From NCBI GenBank assembly GCA_016714815.1, contig JADKBZ010000003.1, positions 124,001 to 188,000 on the forward strand: DNA of 64,000 nucleotides. Reading direction: 5' to 3'. Positions 36,806 to 45,160 of this stretch are shown here, in pieces. The notes beneath the pieces are model-generated. The model saw only the letters and a program-made list of their open reading frames with translations, was not told the origin of the DNA and did not search any database. Numbering within the stretch: position 1 is the first letter of the stretch; every line of letters starts with the position of its first letter. The translations under genes and the position numbers were made by a program. The DNA comes from Holophagales bacterium. GTDB lineage: Bacteria > Acidobacteriota > Thermoanaerobaculia > UBA5066.

Positions 36806-37657
36806 CTACGCGTGCGACCCGCGCCCCCCGCCCCGGGCGTCCTCGTCCTCCGTCCCCTCGGCATCGTCATCGCCCAGCGCCATCTCGAGGACCTCCTCGC
36901 CGATCGCGACCCCCTTGAAACGGCTGCGCAGCTTCAGGTCGAGGTGGTCGAGGAACTGTCCGGCGGCCTCCGCGGCCTCGTCCAGAGAGGCGAGGTTCCA
37001 GGGATCGGAGGGGTCGTCGACCGGCATCGTGTCGAGGGGGACGTGGAGGCCCCGGAATCGGACGAGCCGGCACGTGATTCCTGGAGCCGTCTCTCTCCAG
37101 CCCTCTGGGGCGGGAAGGCGGGTCCCGGTGCGGAGGTCCTCGATCACGAGGCCGCGGCCCGAGCGGTCGATGCGGCAGAGCGTGTCTTCGGCCTCGATGA
37201 GGGCCCGGATCGCCTCGCACGCCGCGTCCGGCAGGGACGCCCCGTGCTGCTCGAGGAGGAGGTCCGCACAGGTCCGCCCGTCGGAGTCGACGACGACGTC
37301 GAACGGCAGTCTCGGAAGGAAGAGCTGGACGAGATCGTCTTCCTCGCGCCCGTTCTCCTCGACGAGCGGCTCGAGCTCGTCGAAGACGTGAAGGCAGGGC
37401 TGCAGGGCGGGGTCGTTCTCGGCGCCCGGCGAGAAGCAGAAGGTGCCCGCCAGGTCGACGGCGGCCTGGATACAGGCCAGTTCGGCCCCCTCGCCGCTGA
37501 CGAGACCGAGGGCGAGGAGCTCCCTGTAGCGCGTCGGCAGGTCGAACTCCTCTGGGAGCTCGGGAATCGACGAGAGCTTGAGCCCCAGAGGGAGGCAGCA
37601 GACCTTGAACTTCCTGCCGCTTCCGCAGGGGCACGGTTCGTTACGGCCGATCGACAT
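36806..37657 (-). CDS. SEC-C zinc-motif protein of unknown function
   Basis: A 283-residue protein starting with a SEC-C motif (NEPCPCGSGRKFKVCC), the zinc-binding motif also found at the end of SecA. The rest is acidic, has no membrane segments, and ends in an Asp/Glu-rich tail (GDDDAEGTEDEDARGGG). The remainder is not recognised. The ATG at 37657 places the motif at residue 8, as in many stand-alone SEC-C proteins. Probably co-transcribed with the Uma2 gene. Confidence 0.78.
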   Translation of the reverse strand: MSIGRNEPCPCGSGRKFKVCCLPLGLKLSSIPELPEEFDLPTRYRELLALGLVSGEGAELACIQAAVDLAGTFCFSPGAENDPALQPCLHVFDELEPLVEENGREEDDLVQLFLPRLPFDVVVDSDGRTCADLLLEQHGASLPDAACEAIRALIEAEDTLCRIDRSGRGLVIEDLRTGTRLPAPEGWRETAPGITCRLVRFRGLHVPLDTMPVDDPSDPWNLASLDEAAEAAGQFLDHLDLKLRSRFKGVAIGEEVLEMALGDDDAEGTEDEDARGGGRGSHA

Positions 37658-37755
37658 CGGCGGAGTATCTCCCGGGACGAATCTCGAACGGGCGGTCGGA
37701 AAACCCGGGAGCTCGTCGGCGAAAGTCTGCTCCGGCCGCAACCCCGCCAGGAGGG

Positions 37756-38184
37756 TCAGGCGAACGGATTCCGGACGACGACGCCGGCCAGCTTCTGCCC
37801 GGCGTTCAGGTCTTCGCTCCAGAGGACGCCGCATCCGCTCCGGCGGGCGCTCTGGAGGATCAACGCGTCCCAGAGCGAGACCTTCGCCTTGCGGGAGAGC
37901 GCGATCGCGTCCACCAGGTCCGTCCGGGACGGCTCGTGACAGGGCCAGGCGGAGAGGTCCTCGACGATCCTGGCGGCCGCCTCCGGCGACAGGGGCCGGG
38001 CGACCTTCCGCGTCAACGTGACGTAGAGCTCCTGGAGCACCTGGAGGCTGAGGCAGCCTCCTCCTCTCTCCCAGAGATTCCTCACGAGCGCTCTCGCCTT
38101 CTCCCCCTTCTCCCCGCTGCCGGCGTCGAAGGCGTAGACGAGGACGTTCGTGTCGACGAACTCGCGCGGCGCCTCATCGCTCAT
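37756..38184 (-). CDS. PIN-domain ribonuclease toxin (VapC-like)
   Basis: A 142-residue PIN protein. The acidic site is complete: Asp11 in VDTNVLVYAFD, Glu in LSLQVLQELYVTL, Asp in VSLWDALILQSARRSGCG, and the final acidic pair in WSEDLNAGQ. Such toxins cleave RNA and are held inactive by their antitoxin. The ATG at 38184 lies inside the upstream antitoxin gene, an 11-base overlap typical of toxin-antitoxin pairs. Confidence 0.88.
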   Translation of the reverse strand: MSDEAPREFVDTNVLVYAFDAGSGEKGEKARALVRNLWERGGGCLSLQVLQELYVTLTRKVARPLSPEAAARIVEDLSAWPCHEPSRTDLVDAIALSRKAKVSLWDALILQSARRSGCGVLWSEDLNAGQKLAGVVVRNPFA

Positions 38185-38437
38185 GGAGCTCGTCCCGCGA
38201 GGCGGGCCGCCGCCCACTCGTTCCGAGGTCCGCCGGACGGTCGAGCGCGGCAAGCCCTCGCCTGCGGGCCCGGGCGTACGCATCGTCGTCGTCGACGGCC
38301 TTCGCGAGGAGTCCGGCCAGGAGCGCCGAAATCGACGTTCCCCTCTCGGCCGCGAGGACCTTCACCCGCGTCAGGACCCCTTTCGGCAGGGCGAGGGTGA
38401 CGTTCTGCGTACCGGAGCGCTCCACGGTCGTCTTCAC
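38174..38437 (-). CDS. Antitoxin (ribbon-helix-helix-like) paired with PIN toxin
   Basis: An 87-residue protein beginning VKTTVERSGTQNVTLALPKGVLTRVKVLAAERGTS, the beta strand plus helix layout of CopG/ribbon-helix-helix DNA-binding antitoxins, followed by a charged tail that probably wraps the toxin. The start is a GTG at 38437. A TACACT hexamer 7 bases upstream could be a -10 element, which would make the transcript nearly leaderless; this is weak evidence. The family call is moderate; the pairing with the overlapping PIN gene is strong. Confidence 0.78.
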   Translation of the reverse strand: MKTTVERSGTQNVTLALPKGVLTRVKVLAAERGTSISALLAGLLAKAVDDDDAYARARRRGLAALDRPADLGTSGRRPASRDELHER

Positions 38438-38508
38438 GTAAACAAGTGTAGCACGCGAACACGGGAAATCGCCCCCGCCGTGAAGGCGACCGGCGCGCCC
38501 GCGCCCGC

Positions 38509-39582
38509 CTAGACGATCCGTTCGCGGATCCGCGCCGAGACGAGGTCCATCACCCAGACCGCGACCGCGATGAGGAGGACGAGCGTCCCGACCTCGCCCC
38601 ACTCGCCGAGGTCGACGCGGGGCTTGAGGATGTAGCCGATGCCGCCGCCGCCGACGAAGCCGATGATCGTCGACATCCTCACGTTGATGTCCCAGCGGTA
38701 GATCGTGAAGGAGAGGAACGGAGGGATGACCTGCGGGACGACGCCGTAGCGCAGGACCTGGAGCGTGCCGGCGCCCGTCGCCTTGATGGCGTCCATCGGG
38801 CCGCGGTCGATGCTCTCGATCTGCTCGGAGTAGAGCTTCACGAGCGAGGCGACGGAGTGGACCCAGAGGGCGAGGACGCCCGCGAAGGGGCCGATGCCGA
38901 CCCACGAGATGAAGATGAGCGCCCAGACGAGCGGCTCGACAGCGCGCGTCAGGTTCATGGCGGTGCGCAGGGCCGTGTAGACGAGCTTGGCCGCGGGGCT
39001 CTCGCGCGTGAGGTTCCTCGCGGCGGCGAAGGCGAGGAGGAACGCGGGAGGGATCGCGAAGGCCGTCGCCATGAAGGCGAGGAAGAGGGTCTGGATGAGG
39101 AGGATGAGCCCCTCGAAGAGGACCGCTCCCGACGGGTGGAGGAGGCCCCGGATGACCCCCGCCGCCTTGTCGAAGTTCGTGAAGAAGGTCCCGAGGTTGA
39201 CCTCGGTGACGAGCCAGCCGGTGAAGAAGGTCAGCTCGACGAAGAGGAGCGTGAACCAGCCTCGAAGGGTGTGGTCCCAGGGCACCTCGGACTCGGACTG
39301 CGGAAGGGCGCCGGCGAAGCTGAGCCCCGGCGTCCCGCCCAGGAGGCGCCCCGCCGCGTGCCAGAGCACGGCGAGGAGGAGCCCCGCGCCGCCGAGGAGG
39401 GCGTAGTGGAGACGCTCGAGGATCTCCTGCGCGGTCCGGAGCGCCCCTTCCTCGACAGGGAAGGCGAGCGTGCGGACGAGGAACTCGCCCATGAGGAGGA
39501 AGGTCGCCAGGAGAAGGGCGTCGACGGAGAGGGCGAGCCCGCGGGTCGGAAGGCTCGGCGGGACCGGTGCGACCCTCCTCAC
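38509..39582 (-). CDS. phnE: Phosphonate/phosphite-type ABC transporter permease
   Basis: A 357-residue inner-membrane permease. The C-terminal two-thirds has the BPD permease pattern and PhnE-type motifs: SWVGIGPFAGVLALWVHSVASLVKLYSEQIESID, GPMDAIKATGAGTLQVLRYGVVPQVIPPF and STIIGFVGGGGIGYIL. The GTG at 39582 overlaps the phnC stop by 4 bases. The protein is longer than a typical PhnE because of about 90 extra N-terminal residues with two further hydrophobic segments. The true ligand may be phosphate, phosphite, phosphonate or another oxyanion. Confidence 0.88.
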   Translation of the reverse strand: MRRVAPVPPSLPTRGLALSVDALLLATFLLMGEFLVRTLAFPVEEGALRTAQEILERLHYALLGGAGLLLAVLWHAAGRLLGGTPGLSFAGALPQSESEVPWDHTLRGWFTLLFVELTFFTGWLVTEVNLGTFFTNFDKAAGVIRGLLHPSGAVLFEGLILLIQTLFLAFMATAFAIPPAFLLAFAAARNLTRESPAAKLVYTALRTAMNLTRAVEPLVWALIFISWVGIGPFAGVLALWVHSVASLVKLYSEQIESIDRGPMDAIKATGAGTLQVLRYGVVPQVIPPFLSFTIYRWDINVRMSTIIGFVGGGGIGYILKPRVDLGEWGEVGTLVLLIAVAVWVMDLVSARIRERIV

Positions 39583-40358
39583 GAGGCTTCCCCGAAGCCG
39601 AACTCGGCTTCCTGCCCGTAGATCGACTTCAGCGTCGCGAGGTCGAAGTCCTCGGGCTTTCCCTCGTGGACGAGCTTTCCCTCGCGGAGGGCGACGGCCC
39701 GCGTCGCGTAACGCTTCATCAGGTCGAGGTCGTGGAGGGAGCAGATGACCGTGATCCCCTCCTCGCGATTCAGCGCCTCGACGTGCCGCATGACCGAGTT
39801 GCGCAGCGCCGGGTCGAGCGATGCGACCGGCTCGTCGGCGAGGATCAGCTTCGGCCGCTGCATGAGGGCGCGGGCGATGGCGACCCGCTGCTGCTGGCCG
39901 CCAGAGAGGGCGTCGGCCCGGCTGTCGCCCCGGTCTCCCATCCCGACGCGGTCCAGGCACGCCTGCGCCTCGGCCCGGTCGGCGTCGGAAAAGAGGAGGA
40001 AGAGGCTCCGGAGCGTCCCGGTCCTGCCGAGGGCGCCGGAGAGGACGTTGTCGCGCACGCTGTGCCGCTTCACGAGGTTGAACTGCTGGAAGATCATCCC
40101 CGCCTCGCGGCGGAGGGCGCGCAGCCCGGCGCCTTCGGCGCTCGTCACGTCGCGGCCGAAGATCGTGATCTTCCCCTCGGTCGGGTCGATGAGCCGGTTG
40201 ATGCAGCGCAGGAGCGTCGACTTGCCCGAGCCCGAGAGGCCGAGAACGGCCAGGAACTCCCCTTCGCGCACCTCGAGGGAGACGTCGTCGAGAGCCCGGA
40301 TCCCGTCGGGCCAGACTTTCGAGAGCTTCTCGACGGAGACGGCGACCGGCGCGCTCAC
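39579..40358 (-). CDS. phnC: Phosphonate/phosphite-type ABC transporter ATPase
   Basis: A 259-residue ABC ATPase with Walker A GLSGSGKST, Q-loop FQQFNLVKRHSVRDNVLSGALG, signature LSGGQQQRVAIARAL, Walker B LILADEPVASLD and an H-loop His in CSLHDLDLMKRYA. The NLVKRxSVxxNVLxG segment is characteristic of PhnC. The GTG start overlaps the stop of phnD by 4 bases, so the whole set is a tightly coupled operon. Confidence 0.92.
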   Translation of the reverse strand: MSAPVAVSVEKLSKVWPDGIRALDDVSLEVREGEFLAVLGLSGSGKSTLLRCINRLIDPTEGKITIFGRDVTSAEGAGLRALRREAGMIFQQFNLVKRHSVRDNVLSGALGRTGTLRSLFLLFSDADRAEAQACLDRVGMGDRGDSRADALSGGQQQRVAIARALMQRPKLILADEPVASLDPALRNSVMRHVEALNREEGITVICSLHDLDLMKRYATRAVALREGKLVHEGKPEDFDLATLKSIYGQEAEFGFGEAS

Positions 40359-41728
40359 TTCTTCTTCTCCTCGCGCTTCTTCTTCAGCTTCTCTTCCTCG
40401 GCCTGGAGGAGCTGGACGGCGCTGACGCCGGTGGCCCGAAGGGCCGAGCGGAAGCCGTCGAAGGTGGTGTCGTCGCACGGCCGGGCGGCGACCGCCGCGA
40501 CGAGGTCGAGGTAGGCGCGGAGCCCTTCCGGGGTGGCGATGAACTTCTGGAGGGAGCGCTCGAAGCGCTCCCAGGTCGACTTCGGGAAGCCGCGGCGGAC
40601 GCAGCAGACGTCGTTCGGGATCGGGTCGGTGAGCGCGAGGACGCGCACGTCGTCGAGGAAGGCGAGCCGCGCCTCGTCCGTCGTCATCCGCTTCATGACG
40701 AGGTGGCGCGCGTCGGCGACGTAGGTGTGCTCGACCTCGTTCACCTTGCCCGGGGGCGAGTAGAACGAAGAGCCCCCCGCGACCTTGCCGTCGGCCACCG
40801 CCTGGACGACGTTCGCGTGGCCGCCGGCGAAGTAGACGTGCCCCAGCTTCACCGAGCTGGCGTTGAGGAGGTTGAGCGGGAAGATGTACCCCGACGTCGA
40901 GGTGGCGTCGGAGAACGCGAACGGACGGCCGTTGAGATCCTCGAGGCGCGAGACGCCGGAGTCGGTCCGGGTCAGGACGGAGCCGTAGTAGACGTTGACC
41001 CGCTCGCGAGCCGCCTCGGCGGTCTTGAAGGCGATGCGGGTCTTCTCGAGCGTCCCGGGACGGTCGTACTCGAGGAGCTTTCGGCCGTCGCCGACGAGGT
41101 CCTTCGGACCCGAAAAGACCCAGCTGGAGGCGGCCGCGTCGACGGCGTCGGCCCGGTCGAGGAGCTGCTGGACGGCGTCCTTGTCGTCGGTCGCGGGAAC
41201 CTCGACCCAGCCGGGCGCCCAGCGATTCAGCTCGGGGGTGAGCGTGGCCCGGAGCTCGGGGGAGAAGCTCTTCGGAATGGCGATCCGCTTTTTCGCGAGG
41301 TCGGCGAGGCCGGCGGGCTCGCCCGCGCCGCTCCTCGTCACGACGACGGCGAAGCGCTCGGCCTCGCGGACGACCTGGAGGCGCGCCTCGGCCCCGTAGC
41401 GGGCGTGGGCGACGACGTAGGCGAAGGCGGGGACCCAGGCGATGTCGGCCTGCCCCGTGCCGAGCGCCTGGACGACGGCGGCGTAGCTCGTCGGGACGGC
41501 CGACCGGATGACGAGGCCGGAGTCCCTCCTCACGAACTCCGCCAGCTCGTTCCCGCGGCGGGCGAGCGTCCCCTGCTCGACGGAGGGGACGAAGAGCATC
41601 CGGATGACCTCTCCCCCGGCCCGCTCGATCCGGTCGCGCCTCGCGAGGCCGGCGAGGAAGGCGAGGAAGAGAAGGGCGGCGAGAAGCCAGCCGGCACGCG
41701 GGAGGATCTCCCTCCGTTTCGCCGTCAT
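40355..41728 (-). CDS. phnD: Phosphate/phosphite/phosphonate ABC transporter substrate-binding protein
   Basis: About 457 residues. An N-terminal hydrophobic segment (AGWLLAALLFLAFLAGLA) anchors or exports the protein; the body matches the PhnD-like fold (RMLFVPSVEQGTL, ALGTGQADIAWVPAFAYVVAH, FSDATSTSGYIFPLNLL, HANVVQAVADGKVAGGSSF). It is longer than usual and ends in a Lys/Glu-rich tail. An alternative ATG at 41746, with its own ribosome site, would add six residues. First gene of the operon, divergent from the ModE-like gene. No C-P lyase or phosphite dehydrogenase is nearby, so the ligand is open. Confidence 0.85.
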   Translation of the reverse strand: MTAKRREILPRAGWLLAALLFLAFLAGLARRDRIERAGGEVIRMLFVPSVEQGTLARRGNELAEFVRRDSGLVIRSAVPTSYAAVVQALGTGQADIAWVPAFAYVVAHARYGAEARLQVVREAERFAVVVTRSGAGEPAGLADLAKKRIAIPKSFSPELRATLTPELNRWAPGWVEVPATDDKDAVQQLLDRADAVDAAASSWVFSGPKDLVGDGRKLLEYDRPGTLEKTRIAFKTAEAARERVNVYYGSVLTRTDSGVSRLEDLNGRPFAFSDATSTSGYIFPLNLLNASSVKLGHVYFAGGHANVVQAVADGKVAGGSSFYSPPGKVNEVEHTYVADARHLVMKRMTTDEARLAFLDDVRVLALTDPIPNDVCCVRRGFPKSTWERFERSLQKFIATPEGLRAYLDLVAAVAARPCDDTTFDGFRSALRATGVSAVQLLQAEEEKLKKKREEKKK

Positions 41729-41796
41729 GGGCGGTTCTCCTCCCATGCGGCAGCTCCTCCCCTCCTCATGGCCGGGCGGGAGTCTAAGGCATCGGC

Positions 41797-42201
41797 GTGA
41801 AGGCCGCCGGCCGGGGCTACGATGCGCTCGTGCCCCCGCGTCGAACCGGTCCGCAGCCCGTCGTCGTCCTGCCGCGGTTGAGGTTCCAGCGCGGCCCGGT
41901 GATCGTCCTCGGACCGGGGAAGGCCGATCTCCTCGAGGCGATCGGCCGGGCCGGGTCGATCCGTGGGGCCGCGACGGCGCTCGGGATGTCCTACATGCGC
42001 GCCTGGTCCCTGGTCAGGGTCATGAACGCCGCGTTCCGCACGCCGCTCGTCCGCTCGGTCCGGGGCGGCACAGGCCATGGCGGGGCGGTCGTCACGCCGC
42101 TCGGCCTGCGGGTCGTCGTCCTCTACCGCGAGATGGAGCGGGCCGCGCTGGATGCGGTGGCCCCCGGCCTGGTCCGGCTGAAGCGCGACCTGCGCCGCTA
42201 G
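41797..42201 (+). CDS. ModE-like N-terminal domain regulator
   Basis: A 134-residue winged-helix protein of the LysR/ModE N-terminal type: GPGKADLLEAIGRAGSIRGAATALGMSYMRAWSLVRVMN followed by GGAVVTPLGLRVVVLYREME. It has no C-terminal molybdate-binding MOP domains, so it is a short ModE-like repressor or activator. The start is GTG; a GTG at 41830 is a possible alternative. A palindrome of the ModE-operator type lies 57 bases after its stop and before a metal-oxyanion importer, so control of that operon by molybdate or tungstate is likely. Confidence 0.82.
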   Translation: MKAAGRGYDALVPPRRTGPQPVVVLPRLRFQRGPVIVLGPGKADLLEAIGRAGSIRGAATALGMSYMRAWSLVRVMNAAFRTPLVRSVRGGTGHGGAVVTPLGLRVVVLYREMERAALDAVAPGLVRLKRDLRR

Positions 42202-42257
42202 CCCCCTCCGCGGATCCACGCCGGGAACGGGTGGCGGATTGCGGCGACCCCTAGGTA

Positions 42258-42283
42258 GCGATATATTTCATTTGAGATATCGC
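42258..42283. promoter_or_regulatory. Candidate ModE operator upstream of the Mol-like importer
   Basis: GCGATAT, 12 bases, ATATCGC: an inverted repeat in an AT-rich island unlike the surrounding GC-rich DNA. The core can be read CGATATAT-N8-AGATATCG, similar to the CGnTATAT-type half sites known for ModE operators. Its place between the ModE-like gene and the importer supports the call. Confidence 0.6.
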
Positions 42284-42331
42284 GGATGGGAGGGCCGTCG
42301 CGCCGGCCCGTCGCGAGGGAAGGGGGAGGCG

Positions 42332-42397
42332 ATGGAGCACCGGCCCGGGGACGTCGTCAGGAGGCTCGAGCGAGTGGGCGCACCCGCGGCCTCGTGA
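42332..42397 (+). CDS. Possible 21-residue leader peptide before the importer
   Basis: An ATG 4 bases after a strong GGGGGAGG ribosome site opens a 21-codon frame (MEHRPGDVV...GAPAAS) rich in GC-ending codons. Its TGA at 42395-42397 overlaps the GTG start of the binding-protein gene (GTGA), the same coupling used between the later genes of this operon. It may be a small translated leader that couples ribosome entry. There is no known family, and it could be fortuitous. Confidence 0.35.
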   Translation: MEHRPGDVVRRLERVGAPAAS

Positions 42398-43413
42398 ACC
42401 GCCGCACGTTCCTGGCGACCCTCGTCGCGCTTCCCTGGTCCGGCGCCCACGCCGGCGAGACCGCGACGCCGAAGGTCCACGTCTTCGGCCGCCTCCCGGC
42501 ACCCGGACGGGTAAGGCGAGTCTTCGCCGCCGGTCCTCCGGCCGCGGTGCTGGCCCACGTTCTCGCTGCCGACAAGCTCCTCGGCTGGCCCCAGCAGCTG
42601 CCCGACGAGGCGCGCAACTGGCTCGCCCCCGGCGTGCGCGACCGGCCCTTCCTGGGCCGCCTGGCCGGACGTGGCAGCACGATGCCGCTGGAGAAGCTTC
42701 TCTCCCTCGCGCCCGACCTGATCCTCGACACCGGGACCGTCGACGCGACCCACCTTTCGACGGCTGAGGGCATCCACGCCCGCACCGGTCTGCCCTACGT
42801 CGTGCTCCCGGGCCGACTGACCGACAGCCCCTGGCAGCTCCACGAAGCGGGGCGGATGCTCGGTGTCCCGGCACGCGGCGAGCTGCTCGCGCGCGCCGCG
42901 GGAGGGAAGCTCGGCGCGGCGAAGGCCCGGCGCGATCGCGCCGCCACGAAGCCCCCCAGGGCCTACCTGGCTCGCGGCGCCGATGGCCTGGAGACCGTGC
43001 CCGCCGGCTCGATCAACGCCGAGGTGCTCGAGCTGGCCGGCGGCGTCAACGTGGCGAACGGGCCGGGCGGCAACGTCGCCCGCGTCTCGCTGGAGCAGGT
43101 CCTCTCCTGGTCCCCGGAGGTCGTCATCACCCAGGATGCCGGGTTTCACGCTCGGGCGCTCGAGAGCGCAACCTGGCGACGGCTGCCGGCGCTGCGCGAC
43201 GGACGATTCCACCTGGCGCCGAGCCTGCCGTTCGGCTGGCTGGACGGTCCACCCGGCGTCAATCGCCTGATCGGCCTCCCCTGGCTCGTCTCCCGGTTGC
43301 ATGGTGCGACGGCCGACGACGACCAGGCCGCTGAGGCGCTGGCTTTCCATCGTCTCTTCTACGGCTACGCGCCCGACCGGAGGGCGTTCGAGACGCTGCT
43401 GGGGAACGCCTGA
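42394..43413 (+). CDS. Class III ABC substrate-binding protein, probable molybdate/tungstate (MolA-like)
   Basis: A 339-residue periplasmic protein with a Tat-type signal (VNRRTFLATLVALPWSGAHA) and the two-lobed BtuF/FhuD/MolA fold: PAAVLAHVLAADKLLGWP, LLSLAPDLILDTGTVDA, AEVLELAGGVNVANGPGGN, VSLEQVLSWSPEVVITQDAG. By fold alone it could bind a siderophore, cobalamin or haem. The ModE-like gene and operator upstream and the ModA-like gene downstream favour molybdate or tungstate, as with MolBCA of Haemophilus. The GTG start at 42394 is preferred because the upstream extension is Arg/Gly-rich and the Tat motif then sits at the N-terminus. Confidence 0.78.
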   Translation: MNRRTFLATLVALPWSGAHAGETATPKVHVFGRLPAPGRVRRVFAAGPPAAVLAHVLAADKLLGWPQQLPDEARNWLAPGVRDRPFLGRLAGRGSTMPLEKLLSLAPDLILDTGTVDATHLSTAEGIHARTGLPYVVLPGRLTDSPWQLHEAGRMLGVPARGELLARAAGGKLGAAKARRDRAATKPPRAYLARGADGLETVPAGSINAEVLELAGGVNVANGPGGNVARVSLEQVLSWSPEVVITQDAGFHARALESATWRRLPALRDGRFHLAPSLPFGWLDGPPGVNRLIGLPWLVSRLHGATADDDQAAEALAFHRLFYGYAPDRRAFETLLGNA

Positions 43414-44399
43414 TGCCGCGGTGGCCCTGGCTCCTTCTCGGGGGCCTGCTGCTCCTCGCGATTCTGACCGGCCTCGGCGCCGGCCCCTTCCCGCTCTCGC
43501 CCGCGGAGGTGGCGCGGCTCCTCCTCGCCGGCCCGGCAGCGGAAGGCGACGCGGCCTTCGTGGTCTGGAGCCTGCGCCTGCCCAGAGTGCTCGCCGGCCT
43601 GCTGGTGGGAGCGGCGCTCTCCGGTTCCGGGGCGGCCTACCAGGCGATGTTCCGCAATCCGCTCGTCTCGCCCGACATCCTCGGCGTCTCCGCCGGAGCG
43701 GGCCTGGGGGCCGCGCTGGCCATCCTCTCCGGCCTGGCGCTCCTCCAGGTGCAGGGGCTCGCCTTCGCCGGCGGCCTCGCGGCCGTCGGGCTCGTCTACC
43801 AGGTCGCCGGGCGGGTCCGCCGGCACGACCCGGTGCTCGTGCTGGTGCTCGCAGGCGTGGCCGTCGGCACTCTGTTCTCGGCAGGAATCGCCCTCGTCAA
43901 GGTGCTGGCCGACCCCACCGTGCAGCTGCCGGCCATCACCTTCTGGCTCCTCGGCGGGTTGCACGCCATCACGAAGGGCGACCTCGTCCGGGCCGCCCCC
44001 CTCGTCGCGGCAGGGCTGATCCCGATGTTCCTTCTGAGTTGGCGGGTCAACCTCCTGACTCTGGCCGACGAGGAGGCCGCAGCCCTGGGCGTGAACGTGC
44101 CGCGGCTCCGGTTCGTCCTGATCGTCTCCGCCACGCTCATGACCGCGGCTTCCGTCGCCATCGCCGGCATCGTCGGCTGGGTGGGCCTCCTCGTGCCCCA
44201 CGCCGCGCGCCTCCTCGTGGGCCCTGAGTTCTCCCGCCTGCTGCCGGCCAGCCTGCTGCTCGGGGCCGCCTTCCTCGTGGCCGCCGACACGCTGGCGCGA
44301 AGCGTGGCCGGCATAGAGCTCCCCCTCGGCGTCCTCACGGCCATCGTCGGCGCGCCGGCTTTCCTCTGGCTTCTGGCCAGGAGCGGTCGATCCACGTGA
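43413..44399 (+). CDS. FecCD-type ABC permease (MolB-like)
   Basis: A 328-residue, roughly ten-helix permease of the vitamin B12/siderophore/molybdate class. Family motifs are LRLPRVLAGLLVGAALSGSGAAYQAMFRNPLVSPDILGVSAGAGLG, LADEEAAALGVNVPRLR, IAGIVGWVGLLVPHAARLLVG and a C-terminal LPLGVLTAIVGAPAFLWLL. Length is standard. The ATG overlaps the binding-protein stop (TGATG) and its own stop overlaps the ATPase start (GTGA). Confidence 0.9.
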   Translation: MPRWPWLLLGGLLLLAILTGLGAGPFPLSPAEVARLLLAGPAAEGDAAFVVWSLRLPRVLAGLLVGAALSGSGAAYQAMFRNPLVSPDILGVSAGAGLGAALAILSGLALLQVQGLAFAGGLAAVGLVYQVAGRVRRHDPVLVLVLAGVAVGTLFSAGIALVKVLADPTVQLPAITFWLLGGLHAITKGDLVRAAPLVAAGLIPMFLLSWRVNLLTLADEEAAALGVNVPRLRFVLIVSATLMTAASVAIAGIVGWVGLLVPHAARLLVGPEFSRLLPASLLLGAAFLVAADTLARSVAGIELPLGVLTAIVGAPAFLWLLARSGRST

Positions 44400-45160
44400 G
44401 CCGGATCCAGGCGCTCGGCCTCTCCATCGGCTACGGGGGAGCCGTGGTCGGCGAGGAGATCGACCTGGCCCTCGCCGGCGGGGAGGTCCTTTGCCTCCTC
44501 GGTCCCAACGGCGGCGGCAAGACCACCCTGTTCCGGACGCTCCTGGGCGTGCTGCCGCCGATTGCAGGAGAGGTGCGGGTCGGGGACCAGCCGCTTTCAC
44601 GCTGGCCGCGCCGGGAGCTGGCCCGGTTCCTGGGGTATGTCCCCCAGGCTCATGCCGGGCTCTTCGCGTTCACGGTGGAAGACGTCGTGCTGATGGGCCG
44701 CACCGCGCGGATGGGCCGCTTCGGGTCCCCGTCGGCCCACGATCGCGAGGTTGCCCGGACGGCCCTGGAGCGGCTCGGCATCGGCGCGCTCGCCTCGCGC
44801 GTCTACACCCGGATCTCCGGCGGCGAGCGACAGCTCGCCCTCATCGCCCGGGCGCTCGCGCAGGAGGCCGAGACGCTGATCCTGGACGAGCCGACGGCGA
44901 GCCTCGACTTCGGAAACCAGCTGCGCGTTCTCTCCGAGATCGCCCGGCTCCGGCGGGACGGCATCGGCATCCTCATGTCCACGCACCAGCCGGAGCACGC
45001 CTTCAAGGTCGCGGATCGGATCGCGCTCCTGAAGGCGGGGCGAATCGTCGCCCAGGGGGCCGCGCGCGACACGGCGACGCCGAGCCGCCTCGCCGCGCTC
45101 TACGGGGCCCGCGTGGAGGACGTCGCGTCCAGCCTGCCGACCTTCTCGAGCCGGCCGTGA
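44396..45160 (+). CDS. FecE/BtuD-type ABC ATPase (MolC-like)
   Basis: A 254-residue ABC ATPase with Walker A GPNGGGKTT, Q-loop YVPQAHAG, signature ISGGERQLALIARAL, Walker B LILDEPTASLD and switch His in STHQPEHA. It energises the FecCD-type permease. It begins with GTG in a 4-base overlap and overlaps the next gene in the same way. Confidence 0.92.
   Translation: MSRIQALGLSIGYGGAVVGEEIDLALAGGEVLCLLGPNGGGKTTLFRTLLGVLPPIAGEVRVGDQPLSRWPRRELARFLGYVPQAHAGLFAFTVEDVVLMGRTARMGRFGSPSAHDREVARTALERLGIGALASRVYTRISGGERQLALIARALAQEAETLILDEPTASLDFGNQLRVLSEIARLRRDGIGILMSTHQPEHAFKVADRIALLKAGRIVAQGAARDTATPSRLAALYGARVEDVASSLPTFSSRP

Noticed and set aside
42286..42393. Upstream ATG extending the importer binding protein by 36 residues
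   Set aside because: The extension is Arg/Gly-rich without homology-like features, overlaps the operator edge, and would bury the Tat motif; the GTG at 42394 fits better.
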